A DNA stretch of 64,000 nt from Motacilla alba alba (lineage: Eukaryota > Chordata > Aves > Passeriformes > Motacillidae): the NCBI RefSeq assembly GCF_015832195.1, contig NC_052031.1, positions 15,377,850 through 15,441,849 of the forward strand, in the 5' to 3' direction. Each line of letters begins with the position of its first letter. The stretch's first letter is position 1. The notes beneath the pieces are model-generated. The model searched no databases and had not been told where the DNA came from. It saw nothing but the letters and a program-made list of their open reading frames with translations. This document shows positions 26,615-41,234 of this stretch, piece by piece. The position numbers and the translations under genes were made by a program.

Positions 26615-26910
26615 CTGTTTGACTTCTCCCAGGTAACAAGTGACAAGACAAGAGGAAATGGTCCCATGTTGCTCCAGGAGAGGCTTAGAGTAAGCATGAG
26701 GAAGAATTTCTCCACCAAAAGAGTGCTCAGGCATTGGAACAGGCAGCCCAGGGAAATGGTGGAGCCACCATTCCTGAGATGTTTAAAAGATGCGTGGATG
26801 TGGCCCTTAGGGACATGGTTAAATGGAGGGCTTGGCAAGGCTGGGTTAACAGTTGGACTTGATGATCTTAAAAGCCTTTTCCAAAATAAACAATTCTATG
26901 ATTCTATGTG
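26615..26910 (+). mobile_element. CR1 LINE 3'-end fragment with intact terminal octamers
   Basis: It shows CR1 3' sequence including gcattggaacaggcagccca, a ggttggact-like block near 26850 (cagttggacttgatgatctt) and the ending attctatgattctatg, the octamer repeat that closes CR1 elements. About 295 bp is kept and the 5' part is missing. The 152-codon ORF at 26537-26995 crosses the element and is not a host gene. Confidence 0.93.
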
Positions 26911-29900
26911 CCCATCACAGAAGCTCACATACCAGCTTTCATTTTCTCCCAAGTCTGCAAAAATCTTTTTCTTCTCTTCTTCAGACTCATTCTAGAAATC
27001 TGTAGTATCAGCTTCCATCAAGACCCAAAGCAACCTTTACAAATTATTGGTAGCCAAAATCCTCATTGCAAACTCCTCCTATATGGTCTGTGGATTTCTG
27101 GTCAACAGACAATACAGGATTTTCATAAATGACATCCTCAGACTAGTTTACTCATGTCTATCATTTGCACAGCTCATTCCCCTGAAAAGCCAGAACAAAC
27201 TATTCACTTTTTTTTTTCCTAAAGCAATTGACATTTGCCTGTTTGTCCCATAGGGTGCCTGAACTATTTTGCTATTTGTTGCACAATATGCTACAGAAGT
27301 TCTCCCATACCAGCCAGAACGCTGGACAATGGGTCCTTTTTTAAAGAAAACACTATGATCTATAGCCCGTGGTATGTATAGTAAGAAGACAAAATACGAT
27401 CCACTGTCTGACAATGCAGTAGAGTCTACAAACTGTCATAATCAATATCAACTGTCACAATATGCAAGAGCTTCCCAGCATTCACAACAGCTATTCTGAC
27501 ACAGTTAATAAATCACTGGAAAAAAGCCTGGTGTCAGATACCACACAGCCTCCTTGTTCCATGGGCGGCACAAAAGAAAACTGGGCACAGACATATAGCT
27601 GCAAAATGAAGTTGTGTTTTAAAAGCCAACTCAGCTTTGTGCAACCCTGTTGCAGAGCATTAAAATAAAAAGAGAGTAAAAAAGGAGCAGAGCATGTGTA
27701 CTATAGGCAACAAAAGAATGGCACAGCCATAGAACCGGCTGGACAAGCACCTCTTTCATATCTCAGTTAGGCTGAGAGCAGCATCGCAGGATCTGATCAG
27801 CTATTCATTCAGAAACTCAAGGAAAGTTGAAACAATCTGTGGTTTTATGAGACCAAATTAGTATCTATTCTACTTTCAACAGACAACATTGGCTTTGAGG
27901 TTGGGAACAACTGCAATAAAGAAAGTGGAATTTTTTTTGGTCTTTTTTGGGAAATGACTTAAACCCTAAATACCCACTGACTATGTGTTTTGAGATTTAC
28001 AATTAAAATACTCCATGAATGTTTAAAAGGTTTCCTGCCAGAAATGCCAGAGAATTATCATTAGGAAGTAGTGTTTTGTAGAGTGGCCCTTCAGTGTTTG
28101 AGATGTCCAACATATGCAGATACCAGTCTGCTAAAAAGGCTCAAACCATCTGAGCTTCCAAAGATCTTATGATACAGCTGTAAGAAGTCCCTATCATGTT
28201 CATGGCAGGTGCAAGATGGTTTCAGTCAGGGGTGTGAAACAACCTTCAAGTTGCTACACTGGAAAATTCTGGCTGCACTTTACTCTTTGGAGCAGATCTT
28301 GGAACAGATGAGAGCACACACATTCCCCAGGCTTAGCTGTCACCAGTTCTCACAGACATCATGTGGGGGCTTCAACAAACCTGCTGGATGCAGGAGTCTT
28401 CCTGAAGGAGCTCTGAACACTCAGATCATGCTGGCAGGCAGGATGTGCAGGCAGCCTGCTAAGAGTGATTTGAGCAGACAGCCTGCATCTTAACAGCCCA
28501 AGCCACCCCGACAGCCTGAGGAAAGGGAAACACAGGACAGACCAAAGAAAGAAAAAGGATTCAACCAATCCTTTGTTGACTTGGCTCCTAAATCCCTGTA
28601 CCAATGGCTTTTGTCACTTTGTCCTCAATTTTCTCTTCCATAAAATAGGAATAATAGCATTTAACATGTACACTGTGAAGTAGTGGGTACAGATGATGAA
28701 ATGCTGAGACACTGGGGTAACAAAAGCAACACAAATGTCCTTAAGAAATCATAAAAGCTTGTTTTAAGAGCTGTTGCAGCCAAGTTTATAAAAAACAAGG
28801 TAGGAAGATTAAAATAAGACTCTTACAGTCTCACAGATCCGTGAACGAACAAAGAGAATTCTGAACAGCCTGATGGCTACACCAGAAATGTGTTCATTAC
28901 AAATGTGGTCCCTGCACACTGACTTTTTCTTCTGGCAATATTATTCTTTGTATAATTTCCACAAAAGTGCTCTCCACAAGGTGGAAATCAAAGCAGACTG
29001 TTGTCTTTTGAGTCACTGTCATTGCTGAAGAGGAGACTTAAAACTAGAATTACTCATCTTCATCCTTCATCAAATTAATGAAAAGATCTAATAGCAAACA
29101 CATACCTTGATGCATTACAAAGAAAAGAGAAGACAAGAGAGCCTGATGAAAGCTTGATGCTCTCTAAAACACATTAATAACTAGAAAATTGACTAAATAG
29201 GCATTGTTTCATTATCACTTTTACTTTACAACAAACCTTATCAAATCTGATACTTTAATCTCAGCTTTCTATCTTCTGGCAGTCCATAAACCAAAGAATT
29301 TTATTATCTAGAAATGTAAACACAGCAAAGTTTAACTGAAATGCATATTTGGCAATGGCAGCACCTGGCCAGAAAGATTCTTTTGTTTCTTTTTTAAGTT
29401 TGCAGAAATAAGACAATTAACACTTTTTTTTTTAGCTTATTACACACAAAGATCTTAGTACCAATTTTGAAAGCTGTATACTTTAGCATCAGAGCTTTCT
29501 TTCACAGATATACTGACCCAAACCCATTCTAATTTTGCTTTATAACACATCTGGAAATAGCAGATGCCAGTTTTTACAACAGCCATGCAAAATCCTTGGC
29601 TAGCAATCCACAGGTTCAAATAACCTGTTGCTTTTCCCAAATCATAAGAAGCAGCTGTGGCCATGGGTAGCAGCCACTGCTTGGCACCAGGCCTTGGAAT
29701 GATCAAAGCTGCATCCCCATTGCTTCCAGCCATGTCTTTGCATACAGGAGTTAATACACACCCAGCCCAGCACTAAACCTGGAATTACTGATGAGGATGC
29801 TGTGCCTTTAGTGTCCTCTCCACTGCTTGGGTGGCAGTAGCACATCAGTAGCACCAGTTCACAGAAATGAATACTGCAGGCAATGCTTGCCTGTCTGAGC

Positions 29901-32900
29901 TGGCACCCAAACCACACTTCCCATTGAGCAAACAGCAGTAAAAGATCAACATGTGCCAATAAAAGTGAGACAGAGTGCACAGTCCTGCCCTGAGCTTTAG
30001 TTGGCCTCAGAGAATCTGCCACCATTGCAGGGCTGACTCCTTCTCTTGCATTGTGCTTCCACCACCATGGGAGCAGATTTAAAATGCATAAAATATCAGT
30101 GTGCTAATATTGTCCCTTCCAAACCATTGCTGTAGGCATTACAAAGCTTCATATCCATGAGTAGAAATAAGAACTCTATGAACATCCATAAGATAAACTC
30201 CTTAAAATATCTTCTGTGTTACAGAAAGTTCAGAGCTTATAATGCAAAGAAAATATCCTAAAAGAAAATAAACTGCACAGAAAATGGCAGGTGGAAACCT
30301 AAGTAAGATTCCTTGCTGAAACATCAGGAAGACATGACCAGAAAGGAAAAGGAAAATGGGCATAATTGTGAATTTAAAGATCCCCCATCTCAGGGTTTTC
30401 CAGTTAGCCTCACTGAGGAAGTGTTTCAGGTTAGAAAGTGTGTATGATCCCAGTTTTAATGTCCCCTCAGGGCACCCTGGAAAAGGAAGCAGGTGATGGT
30501 TTTGGTCTTAGCTTTCCAAAAGACAAGTGCAATGTCCAGTGGCAAATATCCTCTCTGCGTCCCTAAAGAGTCTCTCTTTTGTAGCAGGAACAGCTCAAAG
30601 CGCAAAGGCCTCTTTTGCTAGAGGAAAGTGAAACGGTACAGTAACAGAAAAGTAACATCCATGAGAAATACACCCTATCATTGCTTCGTAAAAAACATAA
30701 ACATATTGTGTGTAATATCCTATTATTTCTTAGACAGGCACCAATGAATTCTGTCAAAGCCTCCCTTTCCTTGGAATCAGAAACACTGCTGATGAGCAAT
30801 TCTGTCAATACCTCAAGCTGGATGCAACTACACGGAGATGACTGTCCTTGGCCACATGAAGCTTATGTTATTGGTTTTGTCCCTTTGTCTCAGGCTGCCA
30901 GTCAGCTCCCTGCATTTAGGAGCACTGCCTGCCAGCACAAGTTGTGGGCTTTGGAAACAATATATAAAAATAACTATCTATTATTCACACAATGCCAAAA
31001 GTTCATGTTGGAACCGCTGCTGGGAAGAATGTCAAAGTCCAGGTCTGCTCCCAAGCCCATTACACCGACAGGAAGATACCAGTGGACTTCGGTGGGCTTC
31101 ACTCCCAGCCAAAATTTGGCCTAGAGCCTAATTCCCAGAGTCGTTGCCAGTGCACTCACACAGAGCTTCACTCCCAACCCTGCGGCCCCAGACAAGAACA
31201 GTCTGCCCAGGGCTGAAAAATCAAAATGGCAAGAGCAGAAAGCAAAACATGAGGGATGAGCAGGGCAAGCATGTGGACACTAGAAACATGCCCCATGGAC
31301 AGCACCTCCTGAGCTGTAAAGGTGGAAAGGGTTTTCCTAAAATCAGATGCCTGAATCTGTACCTCAACATCTCTCATTTTCCAGGAAGGACGAGCAGCTG
31401 CAGCCACCCTTCAGCAGATGCTCTGTTTTGAAAACATTGGCCAATGCTGCCCAGCATCATTTGGAGGAAAGAAAGTTTGGAGCACTCATGGGAAGAGGGA
31501 AGACAAAGACGTGTTACAGGGGTATTTCAGATTTCAGGGTGAGGTAAAAGAGGAGGCAGCTGAGGTGCATGGTATATGCAAGTACCTTGGCGGGTCCTGA
31601 CTGAGCTGCAAGAAAGGGGAAAGTCCTGGGTAAGACATGTCTCTAGGGGAAAAGAAGGTGTCTGGGATTAACTACAGCAAGACTGGCAGACTGATGGAAG
31701 ACAAGCACCAGTCCACACTGGCAGAGAGAGTGTAAATGTGTGACCGTGCCAGTGAGCAGCTCTTCTTAGGCCAGCATTAACCACATTACCTCCAGCACCT
31801 TCCTGCTGCCACTGCAGCAACTCAGAGCACCCCAGAGATCTGTCCCAGGCCACAGGGTATGCATCTGGGTCATAGCTGTGCCTTGCCACTGCACTACCCA
31901 TGGCAGCATCAGCCACATCCCCACCTGTGAAATGACGTCAGGGTCATTGCAAGCAATGGGTCCCAGCAAGTGTCTGTGTTCAGACCCTTCTTCTGCTCAC
32001 AAGCTGCAGGCACTCTTAATTTCAAGTCAAACCTTAATGTACTTCTTTTTGCAAAGAAGATGAATATCTGGGACACCTGGGGAGACTGGGCAGTGGCACC
32101 TGGGGCTCTCACCCCACAGTTCCCTTGGCAGCAGCCATAGCTGTACCAGCTAAATCAAACAGCTAAAAATACCCAAATTGTGGGGGGATAAATTGTGCAT
32201 AAAGCAACTGTGAATTCCCGACGTGCATAAGAGAAAAAAACAAACCAATTTTGGCATCATTATCTTTAATGTAGCCTGTGCTCTTCAGTATTATTTACTT
32301 TGTACACAATACTGAAAAGAAAAAGAGCATATTTGAGTCTGCAGCTTGAACAGGGGTTAAGAACAAATTGATGAAAACTGGATTGCTCAACATTGTACAA
32401 GATTGCTGTTCTGAAACCAGCACCTGCAAGCTGAGAATTTTGAAACGTTAATTGGGTTGATAACACTAGTCTGGGGGAACATTTCCGGAGGGTAGGAGGT
32501 AAAGCAAGTTGGATCTGCTGACAGGAATAAGCCCTCTTGACTTCTAACTGCAGCAAGGCTGAAGATACAGCTCATTTCCCTGAGCACCCTCCCACAGAAT
32601 CACTTCTTGCTCTTCAGGTACCTGGTGCTCATGGGCTCTAGCTCCTGTTGGGGGTGAGATGCAGGCAGGAGATGCTGACAGGGATGTGCAGGAGCAGCAG
32701 GTTGAACAAGGAAACAAATCCCTGTCCTGAGCAGAAAGCACAAGTAGAAGGGATTTGGGACAGTTAGAGGGAAGTATGATATGTGGGAAGGTAGCATGAA
32801 CATGCTAACAATCAGCTCTTTACAGATTATTTAACTAAAGAGGAGATTTCCCTTCTAACTAAAATGCAAAGCAATTTTCCTTCTGGGCTCTGCACACCTC

Positions 32901-33008
32901 CCTGTACCTCAGCTGGTTTTCCTTGTTAGCAAGGACTGGCCAGACTCCCCTGCCCAGCTGTGCTTGGCAGCAGGGCCAGCTCCCCACCTGCGCATCCTGC
33001 CCTGCTCC

Positions 33009-33160
33009 GGGCCATGCCAGCCCCAGTGGGGTGCACAGCCCAGGAGCCCTGGCCTGCTCTGGGCTGTGCCAGCCCTTGGTGGGGTGCACAGGCAAGAAGC
33101 CCTGCCACACTTTGGGCCATGCCAGCCCTCAGAAGGGTGCACAGGCAAGGAGCCCACCTC
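33009..33160. repeat. 52-53 bp minisatellite, about 2.9 copies
   Basis: Units begin at 33009, 33061 and 33114, each with gggc(c/t)(a/g)tgccagccc followed a few bases later by ggggtgcacagg-like sequence and (a/g)(a/g)agccc. The spacing is 52 and 53 bp. The units are imperfect and GC-rich. The repeat gives repetitive peptides in several frames, which explains the cluster of overlapping ORFs here. Confidence 0.88.
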
Positions 33161-34634
33161 GCTGCTTCTCCACAGCCAGCTGCCAGCCACAATGCAGATT
33201 CCAGACTCCCACTGAAGACAAGGATTTCCATTTAATGCTAATGTCCATGGAAACTGTGCACCTTACAGCACTCATCTGACCTGTTCAGCTGAACAACCCC
33301 GCTCCAGATCACTACACCAGATAAATTCATAGACTGACTTGCTGGGGGCTCCAGCACCTCCCATAAAGCTTGATCTTGTTTCATATATAAACAAAACTAT
33401 TGCCTAATTACTGCAATAATTTTCTCTGAACTTTAAAGGAAGAGGGGTTTAATATCATTCACATTTTAATTCTAATTAAATGCAGAGCTAAATGTTGTTA
33501 GCCAAAAGACAGTTTCCCAGCAGACTCGCATGGCTTGCAGCCTCATCTCGCAGTGTGCTGCAGTGGTGGCCACAGTGGCTTGGAGGGGCACTGCTGGGCA
33601 GGCAGAGATGCCAGCCAGCATTGGGTGTGTGAAGCCCAGGCACAGGGGGCACTGCTGTCCACTCCCCCACAGCCAAAGGGCTTTTCCTGGGCTTCCACCT
33701 CCTCAGCTGTACCCAGGAGTTGAAAATCCATGGAGGCACTGGACAAACAACTGCAGTCACGAGATGCTCCAGCGTTAAATCTCCATTCAGGCCGTGGTCC
33801 TCAAGTAAATGATGCATTTTGTACAGAGGACATAGGAGCAGTGTGTTTACCCTGAGATGCTTTTACGTCATTTACCCCACTTCAAAAGGGACAGCCCCTA
33901 TGTGGGGTGCCTGTCTGTGCTGCTGGGGGGACAACCCAAGGGTTGCCATAAAAGCCTCCATTCTCCTCACAGCTACACATCCCCTGCAAACATTTTTACT
34001 CACGGTGTCTGATTAAAGCAAGAACTTCCCCAAGCAAGCCAGAGCTCTATTCAAATCTCTCTCTTTGCAGTTTCAAAGCAGGAACGGATGGAAACTATTT
34101 TGAGGATGGCAAAGGTGAGGTGGGATGAGTTAGGAGTTTCAAAACTGGGAACGGTGCTAAGGAAATTGCTTCTCTGCCTCATTGTTTGCACCCATACTGC
34201 AAATTAGTAACCTCAAAGGTATCCTTTCAAAACAGCATCAGCAAAATGAAATCCATCAGGTTTATTTCTCTGAATGTCTCCATATTCCCATGTTGCTTTT
34301 CCCTGGAGATATGCTCGGCTCCTTGCTGTGACCCACAGTGAAATCACAGGGACCCTTCCTGCTGGATGGGGGTCAGGTTTGCTATCTTGAATGGAAAAAA
34401 AAGAAGGGAACAATCAAAGAAAGACAACAGTTATGTTTACAGACAAGCTTTCAAAACAGCTCTGTATCAGCTGAAAGTTATTGATATATGGGCTGATGCA
34501 GACTTACCCAGCTCTCTGAAACAGAAAAGCCACCAGAAAAATTCAGCTGTGGTAACTCAACAAGTTGCTGACTGTGCTTGTGCACTATGGAGGCCCAGCT
34601 TGAGGAAATAGGAGGGTTCTTAGGCATGTGGGCA

Positions 34635-34700
34635 TTTCTGTTAGTTTTTTGGGGTTTTTTGTGGGTTTTTTTAGGTTTTTTTTTGTTTTCTGTGGTTTCT
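34635..34700. repeat. G/T-rich low-complexity tract
   Basis: About 65 bp almost only of T and G, with repeated ttttttggg-like words. It may be a decayed simple repeat. Confidence 0.75.
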
Positions 34701-37700
34701 GTCATCCTAAGGCATTTGCAAATTAATACAAGCTAAAATCAGAGAGCTATCTCTCTGGGACAGGGCAAGCAATAATGGCTACATGTCAGCTTCCACACGC
34801 ACCAGGCACAGGAAAAGTTGGTTCAGGAGACTCAGGAGACTCAAAGTCAAACATGAGGGACCCACATACACAAGGTAACATTCCAGGCTGCTTCAGTTCT
34901 CAAATTTTTTTTTGATGGGAGCAATGACAGGGCATGGATGTCTCACCTGTAGCACACATATCCAAAAGAAAAGGTTTCAGAGCCTTTACAACTCTACCTT
35001 TTCTCCCTTCATCTCTCAAGCTTAATTAATGTTTAAGAATTTTTAATAAGTAGATAAAATTCAAGAGAAGAGATGGGGTTCATCACAGTCCATCTGCTGG
35101 GATCTGACAAAAATATACCCATCTCCCACAGTCTGAAAAATTTAGACTTTCAACTAGCTTAATTCCATTAAAAATCTCAAGAATGAAAATATTCAACAAA
35201 ATACCACATTTTCCTTAATTTTTGGTTTCAAAGGGAATAGATTTTCCTTTTTATTACTAGATTTTCATCTGACCAGTTTAGCTGGTCTTTTCTGTTAACC
35301 GAGGTCTGCTGACTTAAGCAGAGCAAGAAGGAAATACGCAAATCAGAAACTTGAGGAAATAAATTTGAGCAAATAAGAAATGTAAATACAAAAAAATTGC
35401 TTGCATCATGTGATTAAAGAAGTATGAACACAAAGACAAAATAAACAGGTAAAACCACCCTTACCAAAGTTTCACAGTTTTGGGAAAGACTCACCAGGCA
35501 GTGGGAATATTCATAGGGAAAATGCAGTGTAGTTTGTCTGGACTCTCTGTTGATAGGCATCCTACACAATCTTCTAAAAATGTAATGCAAAAAACAACCC
35601 CCTTTTGGTTAACTAAGCACCTACACATCACTGGCCACTGGCAATGAGATCATGGTGGGCTTGGCTGCATGGTCAACTGAGATTATTCTTGGATCCCTGC
35701 CGTTAAAACTAGAATGCTGGACAGGAATCAAAAGAGCCAAAGCACATGTTTCCTGTTTCTATAGTACTGAACCTGCAGTGGGTATTTTTCTCCCCACAAC
35801 TTTTCCAAAGACAGAAGCAGCCGCCCATACGAAATGCGGAGAATGCAAAGGCTTGACTGCTATCGCTGCACGCCATCTCGGGAAGCCATGCGGAGAAAGG
35901 GCAGGTCAAGCTATGACAGATGCAAGTGGGAAAGACAGCGACTCGGAGCCACTGGGGAAACACAGAAACTACACTGATCTGCAGAAATGATACTGTAATC
36001 TCAAATGCCTATCTAAGGATTCCTATTCAGCTGAACTGGAGAAATGAAGTCATAACTACATGATTCACTTCTTTAAGAATCAGATTAGATTTCCTGCCAG
36101 ACACTTTGTAAGACACAGATCTGGAGCAAAATTTTGCATTCTAGGACTAATGCAAGACTGTCCAACAAATTCCATAAGGAAAAAATTCTCTTTAAAGGAA
36201 TTTACTATAATGGATAAACAGAGAAAAAATTTGTGCTGTCAATACATGCTTGATCTTAGCACAACACCAGCAGGGCATCACCAGGGGTGTGCCAGGCTGG
36301 GCTCTGCCAAGCAGCCACATGTTTCTGGCTAAGGGCAGGATGACTCTGTCTTTCTCTTCTGGGTGATGGTTCTTTCCTTCCTATTCTGCCAAATTTGCAG
36401 ACAATCCAGGCAACTTGTATTTGGTGAGATCAGGGTATTCAACAGCAAACAGAACCTTACTACAAAAGCAGGGCAAGACCCAGCAGGCATGTGCCCACCA
36501 CAAAGCAGAGCAGGATGACTCCCTGGGACACCTGCATCATGGACAGCACAAAGCTTTTCCAGTTCAGTGAGAATTAATTCACCATTTCCAGGCATCCCGT
36601 TGTAACTAATGCTCCCACCAGACCACTGGACATCCTAACATCTGTAGAAAAGCCTTCTCTTTCAACCCAAGCAGAATTTCCAGGTGTAGAAGAGGACACA
36701 CACAGCGAAAGCATGATATATGATGACCTCAATGGTGCCATGGAAGCAGCATTTTCCAGCTAGCATTGAATAAACTACCCATGGGAAAAAAGGCCTTTCA
36801 TTGTACATTGAGTTTTACCAGGGCTGTTTGTATATTCTACAAACCCTTAAGAATTTATGTGTCTCCTTCATTATAGTACCAGTAGATACCTATTAATCTC
36901 TTTAAAGCTATTATTTTTCATTGTTTTAGTTATGTTTTATGGAAAAATATAAAAATACTGAGCATAGGTAAAAGATACTCAAAACCTATCATTATTAATG
37001 TTGAGCCTTAAAATGCAAATCACTCTGGTAAAACACGAAAATCTTCATTCTAGGAATCCCTACCCCTGTAATCCCACTGATCTCAGCACAGCCTCAGCAT
37101 TACAGGACTGCTGGACATGAAGCCTTCAGCCTGAGCTCTGAGACTACTTTGGTACACTATCAAGAATGTGCAGCTTCCTGAGAAACCACTGAGTCACGAG
37201 GATGAAATTTCACCAAGCATTAGTAGAGGTTCATCCTATCACCTTTCTATAAAGCATACCAAACCCATGTCCTCCATTTGTAGGCATGCAATGAGATAAA
37301 TGTTATCCCTGAGAGAATGTAAATACTCATTTTATTTTTAAAATATAGTTTTTAAAATTTAGTAGTACACACTATGAAAGGCAGCTGTCTGTAAATCAGG
37401 ATTTTTCCATGCAAAGACCTAATCTGAATCCCTGCAGGATGCTTCACACTGTGGAGTCACTTCCCAAAAGCTCAGACAATTGTAGAAGTTTAATTAGTGG
37501 AAAGCATTTGTGTTTCAGTGTTCAGAGCACCTCTTTTCACCACCTGAGCTCTGAGGTCAACTGGACAGACAGTACATCAGCTCTTTGGACCATGCCTTTG
37601 AGTCCTGACATTCATTCTCTCTCTCCACTTATAAAATTAGGCTTATGCCATGCCTCAACTCAATGACTAAGTTCTCAGAAGAAAAATGTATTTTAGGTAT

Positions 37701-38929
37701 TTTTAAATTTCCTCCATTTTCAAAAACCTCTTTAGCCCTGTTTATATTTAGTCTGATATTTCTGTTTGGTCAGTGCTGAGCATCTTCATGAAAGAGCTTC
37801 CTAAATGCTGAAAAAACACTCAGTTTTAACACTGCAGTCACTATACTGCATTATTAACCCCAAATACATCCCACATGGGAAGACTTGCTCCTTCTCTCCA
37901 CAGGGCCAACCAGAAACCCCCTCCTGCTTCCCAGCCTGCAGGAAACCTGCTGATCCCTGAGGTGGGTCCTAAGGCAGCCAAATCCTGCCAGCAGCGGTCC
38001 TCAGCTGCAGGACCTCACAGCACTGGCTGCTTGAAGCACGAACTCCCTTGAATGTCTCATAGGTGGGCTCATGCAAAAGGGAAACAGAGCTCCCCAAGTA
38101 TTTGCATGGAAAGAACTATTTCTCTCTGAATGTGACAGCTGGTAATGGGGAGAGAGGCAAAGCAGCTGTAACCCAGACCACGAGGTTTATAGGGCTGCCA
38201 GCGTGCCCGTGCAGCACAGGGAGCAGCAGCTCAACGCTGGCCAATGTTAGTGGAAAGGACAGCAAAATTCACATAAATGTGTGCCAGGCATGGGATGGCT
38301 TTGGCATGCTCCAGGTCACAGGGAGCAAAGGCAGGAGGCTGGGTGGGGGCAGCGTGGTGACCAGCAGTGATGCCCAGCTGTCACCCAACCCAGCTCCACA
38401 ATTTGTCACACAGGTGTCATTCCTCATGTCAGAAAACTCAGAGCAAGATGCATGTGGAAGTGGCTGCAATGTCTGGAGAAAGCATCAAGTGGAGAAACAT
38501 TTCTACAAGAAATCTTCCGAAACTGTGGAAGTTGTTGATCTGCAGCTCAGGCTGACTCCCATGACTGCTAACAAGAAGTGGATGCAACTTTTCCTCCGCC
38601 ACCCCTAGATGAACAGAGAATTGTCCCAGAGAAGCTGGCTTTTACTCCTCTATTTGTTTTTCATTCTGTCCTCCCAGGAAAAACAAACTGCTGCATTTGT
38701 AGATCCAAGGACATGGAGGTAGGAAAGAACAGCTCATATGGGCATTCTTCTCTGAGCAGCGATGCAGAAGCAAACCCCAACAGGGCATTTCATGGTGGAA
38801 AACTCATGGGCGTGACCCTGTGGGGTGAGGTGGGTTTGGCCAGACTCAAGCTTTCATGAACTCCAACTTCATTACAGTAAAATTTAAAAGTCCTTCCTCA
38901 GTTGAAAAACATATCTTCTACTTTGGTTC

Positions 38930-39145
38930 CATTAAAAAAAAAAAAATAGAACAATCTTCTAATTAAGGATGGATTAGAAAAAAAAAATCTTAATTAAAAA
39001 AAAATTAAAAATTAAAATTAAATTCAAATTAAATTAATTTAAATTAAAATAAAATTTAAAAACTAATTTTAATTTAAAAAATTAAAAATTAAAAATTTTA
39101 GGATGGATAGATGCATAATTAAAAAACAAACAAACAAACAAAACC
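38930..39145. repeat. AT-rich low-complexity tract ending in (AAAC)n
   Basis: About 190 bp made almost only of A and T with shuffled aaatt, ttaaa and aattaa words, several partly self-complementary, followed by five AAAC units at 39123-39143. No LINE or SINE body is recognisable next to it. Confidence 0.9.
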
Positions 39146-41201
39146 CCATAAAAATTTCAAAAAATGTTCAAGCTCAAAATAAGATATTCTAACCCTGAAA
39201 AAATTGCCAATTTGTCTTTATGTCCTTTTCAGAGACCTGTTTGGCAAAGAGGACATTTCACAGTCTCCTCTTACGGAAATCCAACGCCACGCTCTTGCTT
39301 CAGGACTGCTGCCAGCTCCGTGTTTAGTGGACAAACCCTTTCACATTTGTCTTTGAAAGAGGCTCTTGTGAACAGGAAGCTGTGCTGTGACACCAGGCTC
39401 CTGTGCTCTTTAAAACAGCTCAAGCTCTGCAAATGAGCTCCCTCATCTCACCTTCTGGGCTGGCTCAAGACATCTCCTACGTTGTTTCTCCAGCAGTAAC
39501 CTGAGGCTTCAGAAAATGCTGTAACAGGTGGTCAAAGCTAAGTCAGCACCCAGAAAAAGGAAACATTGTAATATTACCTACCCAATGCACCTTTCTGTCT
39601 TTAGATGTTGACACTCATAATCAGAATTTAGGGGGGTTTTGTATCAGTCCATGACTTATACCCAGACACTACTCAAGGCCAATAGATATGATATTACAGT
39701 TTCTTTAAATTTAACATCATTTAACATCTGCTGCATTTTACTGACTGACTCATCTGGAAAGCACAGGATACTCTGGAGATCACGGAAGTACAGAGGGGCT
39801 CCTTAGGTCTCTGAGTGCATCTTGTACCTCTCTTCACACCTCTCTGTTTTTATTTGCCAATCAAGTAATGATATTTCTGTAATTACTTTAAAGTACTGAG
39901 CTCACTTGATGCATGCTGTGCACTGCTGTGCAAGACACGGGATTTGAATAATTATGCTGTCCTAGAAAATACCAAACCAACATCCCAAGACACCAGCAGA
40001 AGCTGAGAAACGTCAAATGAAATAATGTGGCAGCAACAAGGTCATATGAGCATGAAACAGACTATTTCTCTATTATCACTCACCACTCTAAAATAAATTG
40101 GGTGTTTCCCTCTCCTCTTTCCAAGCACAGAGTTACACACTCAGCAGCACTGAGCTCAAAACATTCTCTACCCAAAGCAGCAAAGTAACTGCTCTGACTG
40201 CTCTGCTCTGGAACACCTTTGGTGTACTGGAGTTATTTTAGGTTTGCACAGAGGCACCAGGAGGCAGAATCTGACCAAATCACTTTAAAAAGACTGAACT
40301 GCTTGAGATAAATACCTGAGAATCCACCTCTTAATACGCCATTGCTCTAATTTCTCTTCTTAAAGCATTTGCACCAGTAATCAGAGGTGATCACTGAGCT
40401 CCATCCTGCACCTTTAATTAAAGTCTGTTTCTGAAAGCCCTGTCTAGAGATACTAATCCCTCTCTTCTCAGCTGCTAGACTTGCACAGGGGGGCAAAGAG
40501 GCAGATGCACGTTTGAGGAGGTGAACAGGTCCCAGTTTGGCACCCCAAAATGTCATAAAACCTCTACTGACACTCAAGCCAGCTACTTCAAATGTAAATT
40601 GCCAACAGTCAGTAAAGAAGTGGGCAGAGAAGCACGTGCAGGGGAAAACCATGAATGCAGATATGAAAACGAATCTTTCAAGGGTAACTACATATTAGTT
40701 TTTGTTTGGTACTACCAGTGTGGGCTCAGGTCCTGTCAGCCCTTGCCTGAAGCTGATGCTTCTGCTGGAGCAGATGCAGAGAGCTTGCAAAGAAAACTGT
40801 AGGAAATTCTACCTCAGAGCTTAAAGGAGATGGGAAAGAAAGGACAGCTGTCACACCAACAAAAGCAAATAGAGTCCTCAAAGCTGTAGTGTGGTGGCTC
40901 ACAGGATCCTCATGAGGTATGGAATAACATCAGAGAGCTCCCATGCTGCTGTAGGTGTGGTATATCAAGATTTCCACATCATTAAGGTCACTCTGCAGCC
41001 TTCACTAGTGACACATTGTCACTTACCCTCTGCTCTGTCAGCACAGCAGGGTTCCATCTCCCAGCATCAGATTTACCCTATAATTCATCTCCTCTCAGTG
41101 TCTGTCCCTTTTTCCACCTCCCAGAGTGACCACAAAGTCTTCCCTCTGTTTCTCACTATAAACTTCTCTCTTCTGAAGCACTGCTGGGAAACTGCCCTCC
41201 T

Positions 41202-41234
41202 GTGACAGCAGGTGACAGCAGGTGACAGCAGGTG
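41202..41234. repeat. 10 bp tandem repeat (GGTGACAGCA), 3.3 copies
   Basis: Three perfect copies of gtgacagcag plus a partial copy. Confidence 0.95.

Noticed and set aside
26537..26995. 152-codon plus-strand ORF
   Set aside because: It covers the CR1 3' end at 26615-26910. The KNFSTKRVLRHWNRQPREMV reading is the usual CR1 tail peptide.
38063..38608. 181-codon plus-strand ORF
   Set aside because: No family resemblance and no supporting signals. Treated as chance.
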